Assembly: GCF_902804475.1 (NCBI RefSeq)
Contig: NZ_CADCSU010000132.1
Coordinates: forward strand, 1 to 49,506
Direction of reading: 5' to 3'
From: Flavobacterium bizetiae
Lineage (GTDB): Bacteria; Bacteroidota; Bacteroidia; Flavobacteriales; Flavobacteriaceae
DNA length: 49,506 nt
The position numbers and the translations under genes are program-made. The notes under the pieces were generated by a model, which had not been told where the DNA came from, did no database searches, and saw nothing but the letters and a program-made list of their open reading frames with translations. The number at the start of each line of letters is the position of its first letter. Positions within the stretch are counted from its first letter, which is position 1. Shown here in pieces: positions 16,840 to 24,695 of this stretch.

Positions 16840-17805
16840 TTGAAACTAACAAGAGAAATTAAAACGGCTATTTTAGTCATCGCGTCAATTTTATTATTTA
16901 TCTGGGGCTACAGTTTTTTAAAAGGCAGAGACCTTTTTACAAATTACAAGACATTATATGTAGAGTATGATAATGTTGAGACTTTGTCACCGTCAGCACC
17001 CGTTACTATAAATGGACTTTCAATAGGTAAAGTAAGTAAAATTACAATTAATGAAGTAACTGGTAAATTATTAGTTGAACTTCAGTTAAAAACAGATTTT
17101 CCAATTTCTAAAACAAGTAAAGCTGCTTTGTATTCGCCAAGTTTAATTGGTGGAAAACAAATTAAGATTTTGCCAAACCTTGCTGATAAAGATCCGGCTG
17201 TAGAAGGGCAAACGCTTGAAGCTGCAGTAGAATTAGGCTTAACAGAGTCACTTGGAGGGAAAATTGAACCTATTCAGCAAAAATTAGATCTAATGCTTTT
17301 AAACATAAATACTCTGGTATCCGGATTAAACAATGTTTTAGACAAGCAGGGTCAGGAAAATTTAAAAAAATCATTAGCAGAATTAAGTCAGACTATGGAG
17401 CAGTTTCATAGAGCTTCAGGAAGTTTGAATTCTATTCTGGATACTAATAAAGGTCAGATTAACGGAGTAGTGACAAACTTTAATAAAATGTCAAGCAACT
17501 TCAATAAAATATCAGATTCTTTAAATAAAGCTGATTTAGGAAAAACAGTTAGAAACCTAAACCAGACTTTGGCTAAAGTTGATGGACTTATGAGTAACTT
17601 AAATTCAGGAAAAGGTACAGCTGGTAAATTATTAAGTGATGATGCTTTGTACAACAATTTGGCTAAAACCTCAAAAGAGTTAGAGTTATTGTTGCAGGAT
17701 GTACGTTTGTATCCAACACGTTATGTAAATGTTTCTCTTTTTGGAAAGAAAAATAAACCCTATGTAGCACCGGCAGAAGATGCCAATTCAACTGATAAAA
17801 AATAA
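16840..17805 (+). CDS. MlaD/MCE-domain lipid transport protein
   Basis: A 321-residue protein with an N-terminal membrane anchor (AILVIASILLFIWGYSFL, residues about 10-27) followed by one MCE domain (about 36-115, containing VTINGLSIGKVSKI and SPSLIGGKQIKI) and a long alpha-helical C-terminal tail (about 140-300) with repeated LNN/LNK heptad-like stretches. In MlaD such hexameric rings bind phospholipid between inner and outer membranes. The start is TTG at 16840; no ATG precedes the anchor. Partner MlaE and MlaF are not in the window, so this may be a stand-alone MCE or pair with a distant permease. It sits 6 nt before the Fe-S membrane protein gene. Confidence 0.85.
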   Translation: MKLTREIKTAILVIASILLFIWGYSFLKGRDLFTNYKTLYVEYDNVETLSPSAPVTINGLSIGKVSKITINEVTGKLLVELQLKTDFPISKTSKAALYSPSLIGGKQIKILPNLADKDPAVEGQTLEAAVELGLTESLGGKIEPIQQKLDLMLLNINTLVSGLNNVLDKQGQENLKKSLAELSQTMEQFHRASGSLNSILDTNKGQINGVVTNFNKMSSNFNKISDSLNKADLGKTVRNLNQTLAKVDGLMSNLNSGKGTAGKLLSDDALYNNLAKTSKELELLLQDVRLYPTRYVNVSLFGKKNKPYVAPAEDANSTDKK

Positions 17806-17811
17806 TTGTAA

Positions 17812-19149
17812 ATGAGTTATTTAGATAATATTTTGTTCGCCATACTTCTTATAGTTGGTTTCGGTTTTTTTGCAGCGAGCGTAAAAAAGATCATCCGAAA
17901 CATTAACTTAGGAGTAGATGTAAATCGAAAGGATAATTCTAAAGCGCGCTGGAAAAACATGGCATTGATTGCTCTTGGGCAATCAAAAATGGTGAGACGC
18001 CCTGTAGCTGGAATTCTTCATATTTTTGTATATGTAGGTTTCATAATTATTAATATCGAATTACTTGAGATTATTATAGATGGGTTATTTGGAACTCATA
18101 GAGTTTTTGCGCCTTATTTAGGAGTAGTCTATGATGTTTTAATTGCTTCATTCGAAATATTGGCAATACTTGTCATTTTTGCTGTAGTCGTTTTCTGGAT
18201 CAGAAGAAACATTATAAAATTAAAACGTTTTATAAATCCGGATCTAAACGGATTTCCTAAAAGTGATGCAAATTATATTTTGTATTTCGAGACTGTTTTA
18301 ATGATTTTGTTTTTATTGATGAATGCGTCTGATTTGCATTTGCAGAATGTTCCTGGAGGATTTTCGCATTTTCATAAAGCAGGAAGCTTTCCGATAAGTC
18401 AGTTTATTGCACCAATGTTTAACGGAATGTCTAACGAATTGGTTGGATTGCTGTTTGAAGTTTTTTGGTGGTTGCATATTGCAGGTATTTTAGTTTTCAT
18501 GAACTACTTGTACTTCTCAAAACACTTACACATTATTTTAGCTTTCCCAAATACCTACTTTGCTAATTTAAATCCGGAAGGTCAGTTTGATAATCTGGCT
18601 TCGGTTACCAAAGAGGTAAAGTTAATGATGGATCCTAATGCAGATCCGTTTGCGGCTGCTCCGGTTGATGAAAATGCTGCGCCAAGTAAATTTGGAGCAA
18701 GTGATGTTCAGGATTTAAACTGGGTTCAGTTGTTAAACGCTTATACTTGTACAGAATGCGGTCGTTGTACATCATCTTGTCCGGCGAACCAAACAGGTAA
18801 AAAATTGTCTCCTCGTAAAATTATGATGGATACAAGAGATCGTTTGCAGGAAGTTGGAAAAAACATTGATGCCAATAAAGGTGTTTTTGTTCCGGATAAC
18901 AAAACATTATTAAACGATTACATTACTCCCGAAGAATTATGGGCTTGTACTTCGTGTAATGCTTGTGTCGAAGAATGTCCTGTAAATATTAGTCCGTTGT
19001 CTATTATTATGGATATGCGTCGCTATTTAGTGATGGAGCAAAGTGCTGCACCAATGTCACTAAATGCTATGATGACTAATATTGAAAACAATGGTGCGCC
19101 ATGGCAATACAGTCAGCAAGACAGGTTAAACTGGAAAAACGAGAATTAA
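17812..19149 (+). CDS. Membrane 4Fe-4S protein (NarI/HdrC/GlpC-like)
   Basis: A 445-residue integral membrane redox protein. The first about 250 residues hold several transmembrane segments (for example ILFAILLIVGFGFFAASV and IASFEILAILVIFAVVVFW) with His residues that could bind haem b as in NarI-type subunits. The C-terminal cytoplasmic part has two 4Fe-4S motifs, CTECGRCTSSCP and CTSCNACVEECP (about residues 305-320 and 378-392). This layout is typical of Bacteroidota fused NarI-like plus HdrC-like proteins feeding electrons between the quinone pool and a partner. The next gene, a CCG-domain protein, is the obvious partner. The electron donor and acceptor are unknown. Confidence 0.85.
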   Translation: MSYLDNILFAILLIVGFGFFAASVKKIIRNINLGVDVNRKDNSKARWKNMALIALGQSKMVRRPVAGILHIFVYVGFIIINIELLEIIIDGLFGTHRVFAPYLGVVYDVLIASFEILAILVIFAVVVFWIRRNIIKLKRFINPDLNGFPKSDANYILYFETVLMILFLLMNASDLHLQNVPGGFSHFHKAGSFPISQFIAPMFNGMSNELVGLLFEVFWWLHIAGILVFMNYLYFSKHLHIILAFPNTYFANLNPEGQFDNLASVTKEVKLMMDPNADPFAAAPVDENAAPSKFGASDVQDLNWVQLLNAYTCTECGRCTSSCPANQTGKKLSPRKIMMDTRDRLQEVGKNIDANKGVFVPDNKTLLNDYITPEELWACTSCNACVEECPVNISPLSIIMDMRRYLVMEQSAAPMSLNAMMTNIENNGAPWQYSQQDRLNWKNEN

Positions 19150-19155
19150 GATTTA

Positions 19156-19246
19156 TTGTTTAATCGGTTAGTTATTTAACCGTTTAATCGATTTTAAAAT
19201 AATTTCGGTTTTAGTTTTTGTTCATCGCTTAAAGGTGATTAAACAA
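19156..19246. repeat. Intergenic inverted repeats between the two Fe-S genes
   Basis: The arms ttgtttaatc (19156-19165) and gattaaacaa (19237-19246) are exact inverted copies, and an inner hairpin cggtta/taaccg (19165-19170, 19177-19182) follows the first arm. The 130-nt gap also repeats the string taatcg several times. There is no T-run, so read-through into the next gene is plausible. Confidence 0.45.
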
Positions 19247-19279
19247 ATAAACGATTAATCGATTTAATAAAAGAATAAG

Positions 19280-20071
19280 ATGTCAGAAAGTTTAGTAGTA
19301 CCAACAATGGCAGAAATGCTGGCTCAGGGAAAACAACCAGAAGTTTTGTTTTGGGTAGGTTGTGCAGGAAGTTTTGATGATAGAGCAAAAAAAATTACGA
19401 AAGCATTTGTACGCATTTTAAATCGTACGAATGTTTCTTTTGCGGTTCTTGGTACTGAAGAGAGTTGTACGGGAGATCCTGCAAAACGTGCCGGAAATGA
19501 ATTTTTGTTTCAGATGCAGGCCATGATGAATATCGAGGTTTTGAATGCGTATGAAGCCAAGAAAATTGTTACGGCTTGTCCGCATTGTTTTAATACTTTA
19601 AAAAATGAATATCCTGAATTAGGAGGTCAATATGATGTTGTGCATCATACAGAATTTTTGAAGTCATTAATGGATGACGGAAGATTAACAGTTGAAGGAG
19701 GTCAGTTTAAAGGAAAGAAAATCACTTTTCACGATCCTTGTTATTTAGGAAGAGCTAATAAAATTTATGAAGCACCAAGGGATTTAATCGAAAAACTTGA
19801 TGTAGAATTGGTTGAAATGAAGCGTTCTAAAGCGAATGGTTTATGTTGTGGAGCAGGTGGAGCACAAATGTTTAAAGATGCTGAACCAGGAAACAAAGAA
19901 GTAAATGTATTGCGTACTGAGGATGCTCTCGAAGTAAAACCGGATATTATTGCAGCGGGTTGTCCGTTTTGCAATACGATGTTAACAGATGGTATTAAAC
20001 ACCAGGAGAAAGAAGGGCAAGTTAAAGTAATGGATATTGCTGAATTAATTGCTAATGCGCAGGATTTGTAA
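19280..20071 (+). CDS. CCG-domain Fe-S protein (HdrB/GlpC/LutA-like)
   Basis: A 263-residue cytoplasmic protein with two cysteine-rich CCG modules. Cysteines lie in VGCAGS, ESCTGD and ACPHCFN for the first, and in HDPCYLG, LCCGAGG and GCPFCN for the second. In heterodisulfide reductase subunit B the two modules hold non-cubane [4Fe-4S] clusters that act on disulfides; in LutA/GlpC-type proteins they take part in lactate or glycerol-3-phosphate oxidation. The preceding membrane Fe-S protein fits an HdrC-like partner, so the pair probably forms one membrane-bound oxidoreductase. The substrate cannot be read from the sequence. A short gap with heptamer repeats leads to the next gene. Confidence 0.85.
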   Translation: MSESLVVPTMAEMLAQGKQPEVLFWVGCAGSFDDRAKKITKAFVRILNRTNVSFAVLGTEESCTGDPAKRAGNEFLFQMQAMMNIEVLNAYEAKKIVTACPHCFNTLKNEYPELGGQYDVVHHTEFLKSLMDDGRLTVEGGQFKGKKITFHDPCYLGRANKIYEAPRDLIEKLDVELVEMKRSKANGLCCGAGGAQMFKDAEPGNKEVNVLRTEDALEVKPDIIAAGCPFCNTMLTDGIKHQEKEGQVKVMDIAELIANAQDL

Positions 20072-20133
20072 AATAAGGTTCTGAGTGGCTGAGTTGCTAA
20101 GGTTCTAAGTTTTGAGCTTGAGGCTTTTTCAAA

Positions 20134-20161
20134 TCTAAAATCTAAAATCTAAAATCTAAAA
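20134..20161. repeat. Four tandem 7-bp repeats just before the next start codon
   Basis: tctaaaa is repeated four times without error, ending 6 nt before the ATG at 20168. The array fills the region where ribosome contact would occur. Confidence 0.9.
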
Positions 20162-20167
20162 TTAAAA

Positions 20168-20650
20168 ATGTATATACCTTTTGAAGATTTACCAGGCGAA
20201 TCCAGAATCTGGATTTACCAATCGAACAGAAAATTTTCTGAGGAAGAATTTTCTGAAATAGAAACCGACCTGAAAGCTTTCGTTGAAAGCTGGGCGGCAC
20301 ACGGAACAAGTTTAGAAGCTTCGTACCAACTAAAATACAACCGATTCATTATTTTGGCTGTAAATCAGGATGTACAAGCGGCTACAGGGTGTTCTATTGA
20401 TAGTTCGGTAGAATTTATTCAGAGTTTAGAGAAAAAACATAACGTTGATTTGCTAGACAAAATGAATGTTACTTTTAAACTGGGTGAACATATCGCACAC
20501 AAACCATTAATTGATTTCAAGAAAATGGTAAAAGACAAATCGGTTTCTGAGAATACGATTGTTTTTAATAATCTTGTAAACAACATAGAAGAATACAACG
20601 AATCTTGGGAAGTTCCTGCTGCTGATAGCTGGCATAGCAGATTTTTCTAA
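20168..20650 (+). CDS. Conserved Bacteroidota protein of unknown function
   Basis: A 160-residue soluble protein with no signal peptide, no membrane segment and no recognisable catalytic motif. Distinctive stretches are the N-terminal IPFEDLPGESRIWIYQSNR, a central ATGCSIDSSVEF with one Cys, and a C-terminal SWEVPAADSWHSRFF. From memory, relatives are often labelled ABC transporter ATPase in databases, but there is no Walker A, Walker B or signature motif here, so that name is not supported. It is the last member of the amidase-MCE-Fe-S run and starts 96 nt after the CCG protein. It may belong with the redox pair, but that is only context. A tandem heptamer array lies immediately upstream. 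Confidence 0.8.
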   Translation: MYIPFEDLPGESRIWIYQSNRKFSEEEFSEIETDLKAFVESWAAHGTSLEASYQLKYNRFIILAVNQDVQAATGCSIDSSVEFIQSLEKKHNVDLLDKMNVTFKLGEHIAHKPLIDFKKMVKDKSVSENTIVFNNLVNNIEEYNESWEVPAADSWHSRFF

Positions 20651-20737
20651 GAAGAATTTCTAAGATATTTTAAAAGGTATGAAACTTTAAAGTTTTGTAC
20701 CTTTTTTTGTTTCTGGAAATGAAAATCTTCGCAATCT

Positions 20738-20837
20738 TGTCATCCTGACGGAGGAAGGATCACACTAGTGACTCGACAAAGATTGACGAATTACTGTGAG
20801 GAGTTTCGTATGTGATCCTTCCTCCGTCAGGATGACA
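20738..20837. repeat. Palindromic intergenic repeat with 27-bp arms
   Basis: The left arm 20738-20764 (tgtcatcctgacggagg...) and right arm 20811-20837 (...cctccgtcaggatgaca) are perfect inverted copies with a 46-nt centre. A diverged relative lies at 1361-1587. It has no coding content, and no target-site duplication was established. Confidence 0.9.
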
Positions 20838-20879
20838 ACATCGTGGAAAATGTTCTTATAAAAACTAAAACCTCTAATC

Positions 20880-20988
20880 TAGCCCCGATGGGAGTGATAT
20901 CCTTTTTTGCCGGGGTTCGGCAGAAAAGATATAGCGGACAGCGGGACGGATCGTTCTTTTGAATGGAAATCTTTTGCTCCCTGAAAAA
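20880..20988 (+). ncRNA. Structured RNA-like dispersed element, copy B
   Basis: The landmarks are tagccccgatgggag, atcctttttt, a stem GCCG/CGGC, aaaagat, ggacagcgggac and gctccctgaaaaaa, in the same order as copy A. The central stem has different bases but the same pairing. It directly follows the palindromic repeat, as copy A does. A relation to the Rfam Flavo-1 motif is suspected from memory only. Confidence 0.5.
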
Positions 20989-21083
20989 AATAAAAGTTAT
21001 TTACTGAAACACTTGTAGCGAAGGTTGAAGATCATAAAGGATGGAATTCTTGAATTTTAGACTAATTTTATGAAAATCTAACA

Positions 21084-21113
21084 TTAGTGATACTCAATGA
21101 AACGCTATTTTTG
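21084..21113 (+). promoter_or_regulatory. Probable bshA promoter
   Basis: TTA (21084-21086), 19 nt, TATTTTTG (21106-21113). The spacing is the same as in the SRP RNA promoter and the -7 box matches TAnnTTTG; the -33 element differs from TTG by one base. The ATG is 28 nt downstream. Confidence 0.55.
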
Positions 21114-21141
21114 AGTACTTTCGTAGTATTAAATTTAATAC

Positions 21142-22278
21142 ATGAAAATAGCTATAGTTTGTTATCCGACATTTGGCGGTAGTGGCGTAGTTGCTACAGA
21201 ATTAGGTCTTGAATTAGCCAGACGCGGACACGAAATCCATTTTATTACTTATAGTCAGCCGGTTAGGTTGGCACTTTTGAATCCTAATGTTCATTATCAC
21301 GAAGTAAACGTTCCTGAATATCCTCTTTTTCATTATCAGCCTTATGAGTTGGCTTTGTCAAGTAAATTGGTCGATATGGTGAAATTGTACAAGATTGAAG
21401 TCCTTCACGTGCATTATGCTATTCCTCACGCGTATGCGGGGTATATGGCGAAACAAATGCTGAAAAATGAGGGGATTAATCTGCCAATGATTACAACGCT
21501 GCACGGAACTGATATTACGCTGGTGGGAAATCATCCGTTTTATAAACCTGCGGTAACGTTTAGTATCAATAAATCAGATTATGTAACTTCTGTTTCTCAG
21601 AGTTTGAAAGATGATACGTTGAAATTGTTTAAGATCAGGAATAAAATCAAGGTGATTCCGAATTTTATTGAGTTGGATAAAATGAGAAAAGATCCGCAAC
21701 AGCCTTGTCATCGTTATGTTATGGCGAAGGAAAATGAGCGCATCATAACGCATATTAGTAACTTTAGAAAGGTAAAACGTATTCCGGACATTATTAAGAT
21801 TTTCTATAATATTCAGAAAGAAATGCCGGCCAAATTAATGATGGTGGGTGATGGTCCTGAAAAAGAAAAAGCCGAGGTTTTATGTATGGAACTGGGTATT
21901 TACGACAAAGTAATTTTCTTTGGGAACAGTAATGAAATTGATAAGATTTTATGTCTTACTGATTTGTTCCTGCTTCCGTCTGAAACGGAAAGTTTTGGTT
22001 TGGCAGCTTTAGAAGCAATGGCTTGCGGAGTTCCGGTAATTTCTAGTAATTCAGGTGGTTTGCCAGAGGTTAATTTTGATGGTATTTCAGGTTACCTGAG
22101 TAATGTTGGGAATGTCGAAGAAATGGCGGCCAATGCAATTAAAATTCTTAAAGACGATAAAACGCTGAGTGAATTTAAAGCAAATGCTTTAGAGGTGGCG
22201 AAGAAATTTGATATTCAAAATATTCTGCCTAAGTACGAAGCTTTGTATCAAAAAGCAATAGACGATTATAAAGAGTAA
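21142..22278 (+). CDS. bshA: N-acetyl-alpha-D-glucosaminyl L-malate synthase BshA
   Basis: A 378-residue GT4 glycosyltransferase that joins GlcNAc from UDP-GlcNAc to L-malate, the first step of bacillithiol synthesis. Family hallmarks are CYPTFGGSGVVATELGLELA at the N terminus (residues 7-26), EVLHVHYAIPHAYAGYMA, TLHGTDITLVG, and the C-terminal donor site ETESFGLAALEAMACGVPV followed by SSNSGGLPE. The length equals that of typical BshA. BshB and BshC are not in the window. Bacillithiol is the low-molecular-weight thiol of Flavobacteriia and Firmicutes, which supports the taxonomic call. The gene is followed 24 nt later by a lipoprotein gene on the same strand. Confidence 0.94.
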   Translation: MKIAIVCYPTFGGSGVVATELGLELARRGHEIHFITYSQPVRLALLNPNVHYHEVNVPEYPLFHYQPYELALSSKLVDMVKLYKIEVLHVHYAIPHAYAGYMAKQMLKNEGINLPMITTLHGTDITLVGNHPFYKPAVTFSINKSDYVTSVSQSLKDDTLKLFKIRNKIKVIPNFIELDKMRKDPQQPCHRYVMAKENERIITHISNFRKVKRIPDIIKIFYNIQKEMPAKLMMVGDGPEKEKAEVLCMELGIYDKVIFFGNSNEIDKILCLTDLFLLPSETESFGLAALEAMACGVPVISSNSGGLPEVNFDGISGYLSNVGNVEEMAANAIKILKDDKTLSEFKANALEVAKKFDIQNILPKYEALYQKAIDDYKE

Positions 22279-22302
22279 AACACAATTTAAAAATACGCGT
22301 AA

Positions 22303-22731
22303 ATGAAAAAAGTAATTTCGGTTGTAATAGTTTTTGTTTTGATGTCGTGTGGAGCTAAAAAAACAACAGATTCAGGTTCTAAAGTCTTGTATGAGGTTTT
22401 AACGGAACAATCTGATGGTGGCGGAAATATTAAGTTTTTCGAAATTTTGACAGAACCTAATGAAATCAAAATGTTAGAAAACGATCCGCTTTTGAAAGAA
22501 AAAATGAAACACGATGATATTAGCAGTTCGAATTATGTGATCTTAAACATGGGTGAGAAAAACACCGGTGGTTACTCTATTGGGGTTGAAAAAGTAGAAG
22601 AAACAGATAAGAATATTATCATTACGGTAAAAGAAATTAGTCCTGCTGCAGATGCTATGGTAATGCAGGTAATTACTTATCCTTATACGGTGGTAAAAGT
22701 GCATTCGAAAAAAGAGATTATTATAAAGTAA
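22303..22731 (+). CDS. Lipoprotein with PrcB-like C-terminal domain
   Basis: A 142-residue protein with a lipoprotein signal (VFVLMSC, lipidated Cys16), so it is membrane-anchored in the envelope. The C-terminal half resembles the PrcB_C domain: NTGGYSIGVEKVEE, then ITVKEISPAADAMV and YPYTVVKV. PrcB forms part of the dentilisin protease complex in Treponema, but most Bacteroidota members have no studied role. It is 24 nt downstream of bshA and may share its transcript. A large nested palindrome follows. The function is unknown; the domain call rests on the GGY...YPYTVVK pattern. Confidence 0.7.
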   Translation: MKKVISVVIVFVLMSCGAKKTTDSGSKVLYEVLTEQSDGGGNIKFFEILTEPNEIKMLENDPLLKEKMKHDDISSSNYVILNMGEKNTGGYSIGVEKVEETDKNIIITVKEISPAADAMVMQVITYPYTVVKVHSKKEIIIK

Positions 22732-22762
22732 TTTACATGCGAAATGTGAAAATTTCTGACTG

Positions 22763-22912
22763 AATTTAACCGCAAAGCACGCAAAGTTTTTTTCTATATG
22801 TGGCTTATATAAAAACGCAAAGTTCGCAAAGCTTTATATTGACTTAGCTTTGCGAACTTTGCGTTTTTATAAGTGATCCAGAAAAAAAACTTGCGTGCTT
22901 TGCGGTTAAATT
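22763..22912. repeat. Nested double palindrome
   Basis: The outer arms 22763-22784 and 22891-22912 are 22-bp perfect inverted copies (aatttaaccgcaaagcacg.../...cgtgctttgcggttaaatt). The inner arms 22808-22833 and 22846-22871 are 26-bp perfect copies with a 12-nt loop. The words cgcaaag and gttcgcaaag recur inside. A decayed relative lies at 36037-36122. Confidence 0.92.
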
Positions 22913-22956
22913 AACTTTATAGCTAAGACTTGTTCAGTCTAATAAAAACAAAAAAA

Positions 22957-22986
22957 ATCCTGTCGTTGAAAAACGACAGGATTTCT
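22957..22986 (-). terminator. Terminator of the small outer-membrane protein gene
   Basis: The hairpin aatcctgtcgtt/aacgacaggatt is followed on the minus strand by a long run of T (the a-run at 22951-22957 on the plus strand). It is 27 nt after the stop of the minus-strand gene. Confidence 0.85.
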
Positions 22987-23012
22987 TTTACAATTATTTT
23001 TTAGTTTTAATT

Positions 23013-23510
23013 TTAGAATCTAAATTTAACTCCTAAACCTACATCAAATCCAAAATTGTCATCGTCATAATATCCTGATCCAATTTCTGGTCTTGCATCT
23101 ATTGAAAGTGTAATAGGCGCTTCGCTAAATCTGTATTCTATACCGATGTCTCCAGCTGCAAATACATATGTTCCGCTGTCTTTATATCTAAAATTGTTGT
23201 TGTTGTAACTGTGATCCCAGGTAGCAATACCACCACCAACACCAGCGTACCAGTTAAAACCTCCGTCAATGTTCCATACCCATTGGTAAAGACCAACTGC
23301 TTTAATAGCATCTACATTGCTGCTGTTTCTAAATCCTAAATCAAATTCAAGTCTGTTTTTTTGACTTAATCCTAATTGATATGATACCTCGCCACCAAAT
23401 CCGTTATTGTCTCCTAAACGCAGTCCTAAAGCGTGTTTTGAAATTTCTTGTGATTGGGCCGTAAAAGCTAATCCTAATAGCATAATGGCAGATAAAATGA
23501 TTTTTTTCAT
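23013..23510 (-). CDS. Small outer-membrane beta-barrel protein
   Basis: A 165-residue protein with a signal peptide (residues 1-21, LLGLAFTAQSQ) and a body of alternating strands rich in Gly, Tyr and Phe, ending in GLGVKFRF with the terminal Phe expected for insertion by BamA. It resembles small eight-stranded OmpA/OmpX-like barrels. The specific function is not recognised. A good promoter (TTG-17-TACATTTG) lies 16 nt or more upstream and a strong terminator follows, so it is a single-gene unit. The strong signals suggest it is well expressed, but that is inference. Confidence 0.8.
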   Translation of the reverse strand: MKKIILSAIMLLGLAFTAQSQEISKHALGLRLGDNNGFGGEVSYQLGLSQKNRLEFDLGFRNSSNVDAIKAVGLYQWVWNIDGGFNWYAGVGGGIATWDHSYNNNNFRYKDSGTYVFAAGDIGIEYRFSEAPITLSIDARPEIGSGYYDDDNFGFDVGLGVKFRF

Positions 23511-23532
23511 AAAAATGGTTATTAATTTTTTT

Positions 23533-23561
23533 CAAATGTACTTTGATGCACAACGTTCAAA
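23533..23561 (-). promoter_or_regulatory. Promoter of the small outer-membrane protein gene
   Basis: On the minus strand: TTTG (23558-23561), 17 nt, TACATTTG (23533-23540). Both boxes fit the Bacteroidota consensus and the spacing is in the 17-23 range. The ATG is about 23 nt downstream of the -7 box. Confidence 0.65.
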
Positions 23562-23682
23562 CGTATAATATTTTTGAAAATTGTTATATAATTCACATTT
23601 TTGAAGAATAACCAAAATTTGTTAAAAGCCACTATATCAGTAATAATGCATGATTTAGCCGGTTTTGGAGCATTTTTTAGGA

Positions 23683-24507
23683 TTATTTTTTTAGGATGAT
23701 AGAAGAGATTAATTGCGAAGTTAAAATGTCTTCCATTTCAAAAAGATTCTCTTCTTCGGTAAAATTACTTTCGGTATACGAATATAATTTCCAGCGTTTT
23801 TTATGGTATTCTAATGCGGTTAGATTTTCGACCCAATCGCCGGAATTTAAATATAAGGTAGAGCCGTTTTTGTTTTCTTTGGTAATAATTTTAGGTTCGT
23901 GTATGTGTCCGCAAATTACATAATCGTATTTTTTTTCGATAGCCAAATCTGTCGCTGTTGTTTCGAAATCAGAAATAAATTTGACGGCTTTTTTAACGCT
24001 TGCTTTTATTTTTTTAGAAAAAGAATAAGGTTCACGACCTAGTTTTGTCAAACACCAATTGGCAAATCGATTGCTTAAAATAAGATAATCATAACCTAAT
24101 CCGCCTAGTTTTGCAATCCATTTTGAGTGCTGAACCGAAGCATCGAAAACATCTCCGTGAAAAATCCAGGCTTTTTTATCGTCTAGTTCTAAAACCAGTT
24201 TATCGACCAGAGAAAAATTTCCCATATTCATGTCGCTGAATTTTCGAAGAATTTCGTCGTGATTTCCGGTAATATAATACACTTTTGTGCCCTTAGATGC
24301 CATCCCGATGATACGCTGAATGACTCTTAAATGTGCTTTAGGGAAGTATGATTTTCTAAACTGCCAGGCATCAATAATATCGCCGTTTAAGACTAATGTT
24401 TTGGGTTTAATGCTTGATAGGTAGTTGTTTAGTTCTTTAGCGTGACTTCCGTAAGTTCCCAAATGGACATCTGAAAGAATGACCAATTCGACATTTCGTT
24501 TTTTCAA
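23683..24507 (-). CDS. LpxH-like metallophosphoesterase
   Basis: A 274-residue calcineurin-type phosphoesterase. Metal-binding motifs appear in order: LSDVHLG (residues 10-16), NGDIID (about 41-46), TGNHDE (about 82-87), HGDVFD (about 115-120) and CGHIHEP (about 198-204). Bacteroidota members of this size are usually assigned as UDP-2,3-diacylglucosamine diphosphatase, the fourth step of lipid A synthesis. Together with lptD, that would give two LPS genes in the window. The motifs alone do not fix the substrate; another nucleotide or phosphoester hydrolase is possible. It is divergent from aroC. Confidence 0.75.
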   Translation of the reverse strand: MKKRNVELVILSDVHLGTYGSHAKELNNYLSSIKPKTLVLNGDIIDAWQFRKSYFPKAHLRVIQRIIGMASKGTKVYYITGNHDEILRKFSDMNMGNFSLVDKLVLELDDKKAWIFHGDVFDASVQHSKWIAKLGGLGYDYLILSNRFANWCLTKLGREPYSFSKKIKASVKKAVKFISDFETTATDLAIEKKYDYVICGHIHEPKIITKENKNGSTLYLNSGDWVENLTALEYHKKRWKLYSYTESNFTEEENLFEMEDILTSQLISSIILKK

Positions 24508-24671
24508 TTTTTCTTTTTTTGAAGTTTAACAAATAAAAGAAACTTTGGCGGGCTTTATTTTATCAAAAGGTTATCAATTTGGCTACAATTTTAATAAATT
24601 GTGATTTTTAAACTACTTAACCTTTAGTTAATAATACGTATTTTAAATTTTTTAATTTAATTCATAAAACT

Positions 24672-24679
24672 TACATTTG
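24672..24679 (+). promoter_or_regulatory. Possible -7 box for aroC
   Basis: TACATTTG matches TAnnTTTG and is followed by gctc, 16 nt before the aroC ATG. No TTG is seen at the expected distance. Confidence 0.45.
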
Positions 24680-24695
24680 CTCAAAACTAATTACA

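Larger units (their letters stand above)
20651..21141. other. 491-nt intergenic region
   Basis: It holds a 27-bp palindromic repeat (20738-20837), an RNA-like dispersed element (20880-20988) and a probable bshA promoter (21084-21113). No coding frame of note was seen. Confidence 0.6.

Noticed and set aside
20134..20161. Tandem tctaaaa array as a CRISPR-like repeat
   Set aside because: The unit is 7 bp with no spacers and no cas genes nearby; a simple tandem repeat.
20168..20650. ABC transporter ATPase
   Set aside because: No Walker A, Walker B, Q-loop or LSGGQ-like signature; only 160 residues.
20738..20837. The 27-bp palindrome as a transcription terminator
   Set aside because: The 46-nt centre is long and there is no T-run after the second arm; the arm also recurs elsewhere, so a dispersed repeat fits better.
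22763..22912. The nested palindrome as an insertion sequence
   Set aside because: There is no transposase frame and the length is only 150 bp; at most a non-autonomous element.
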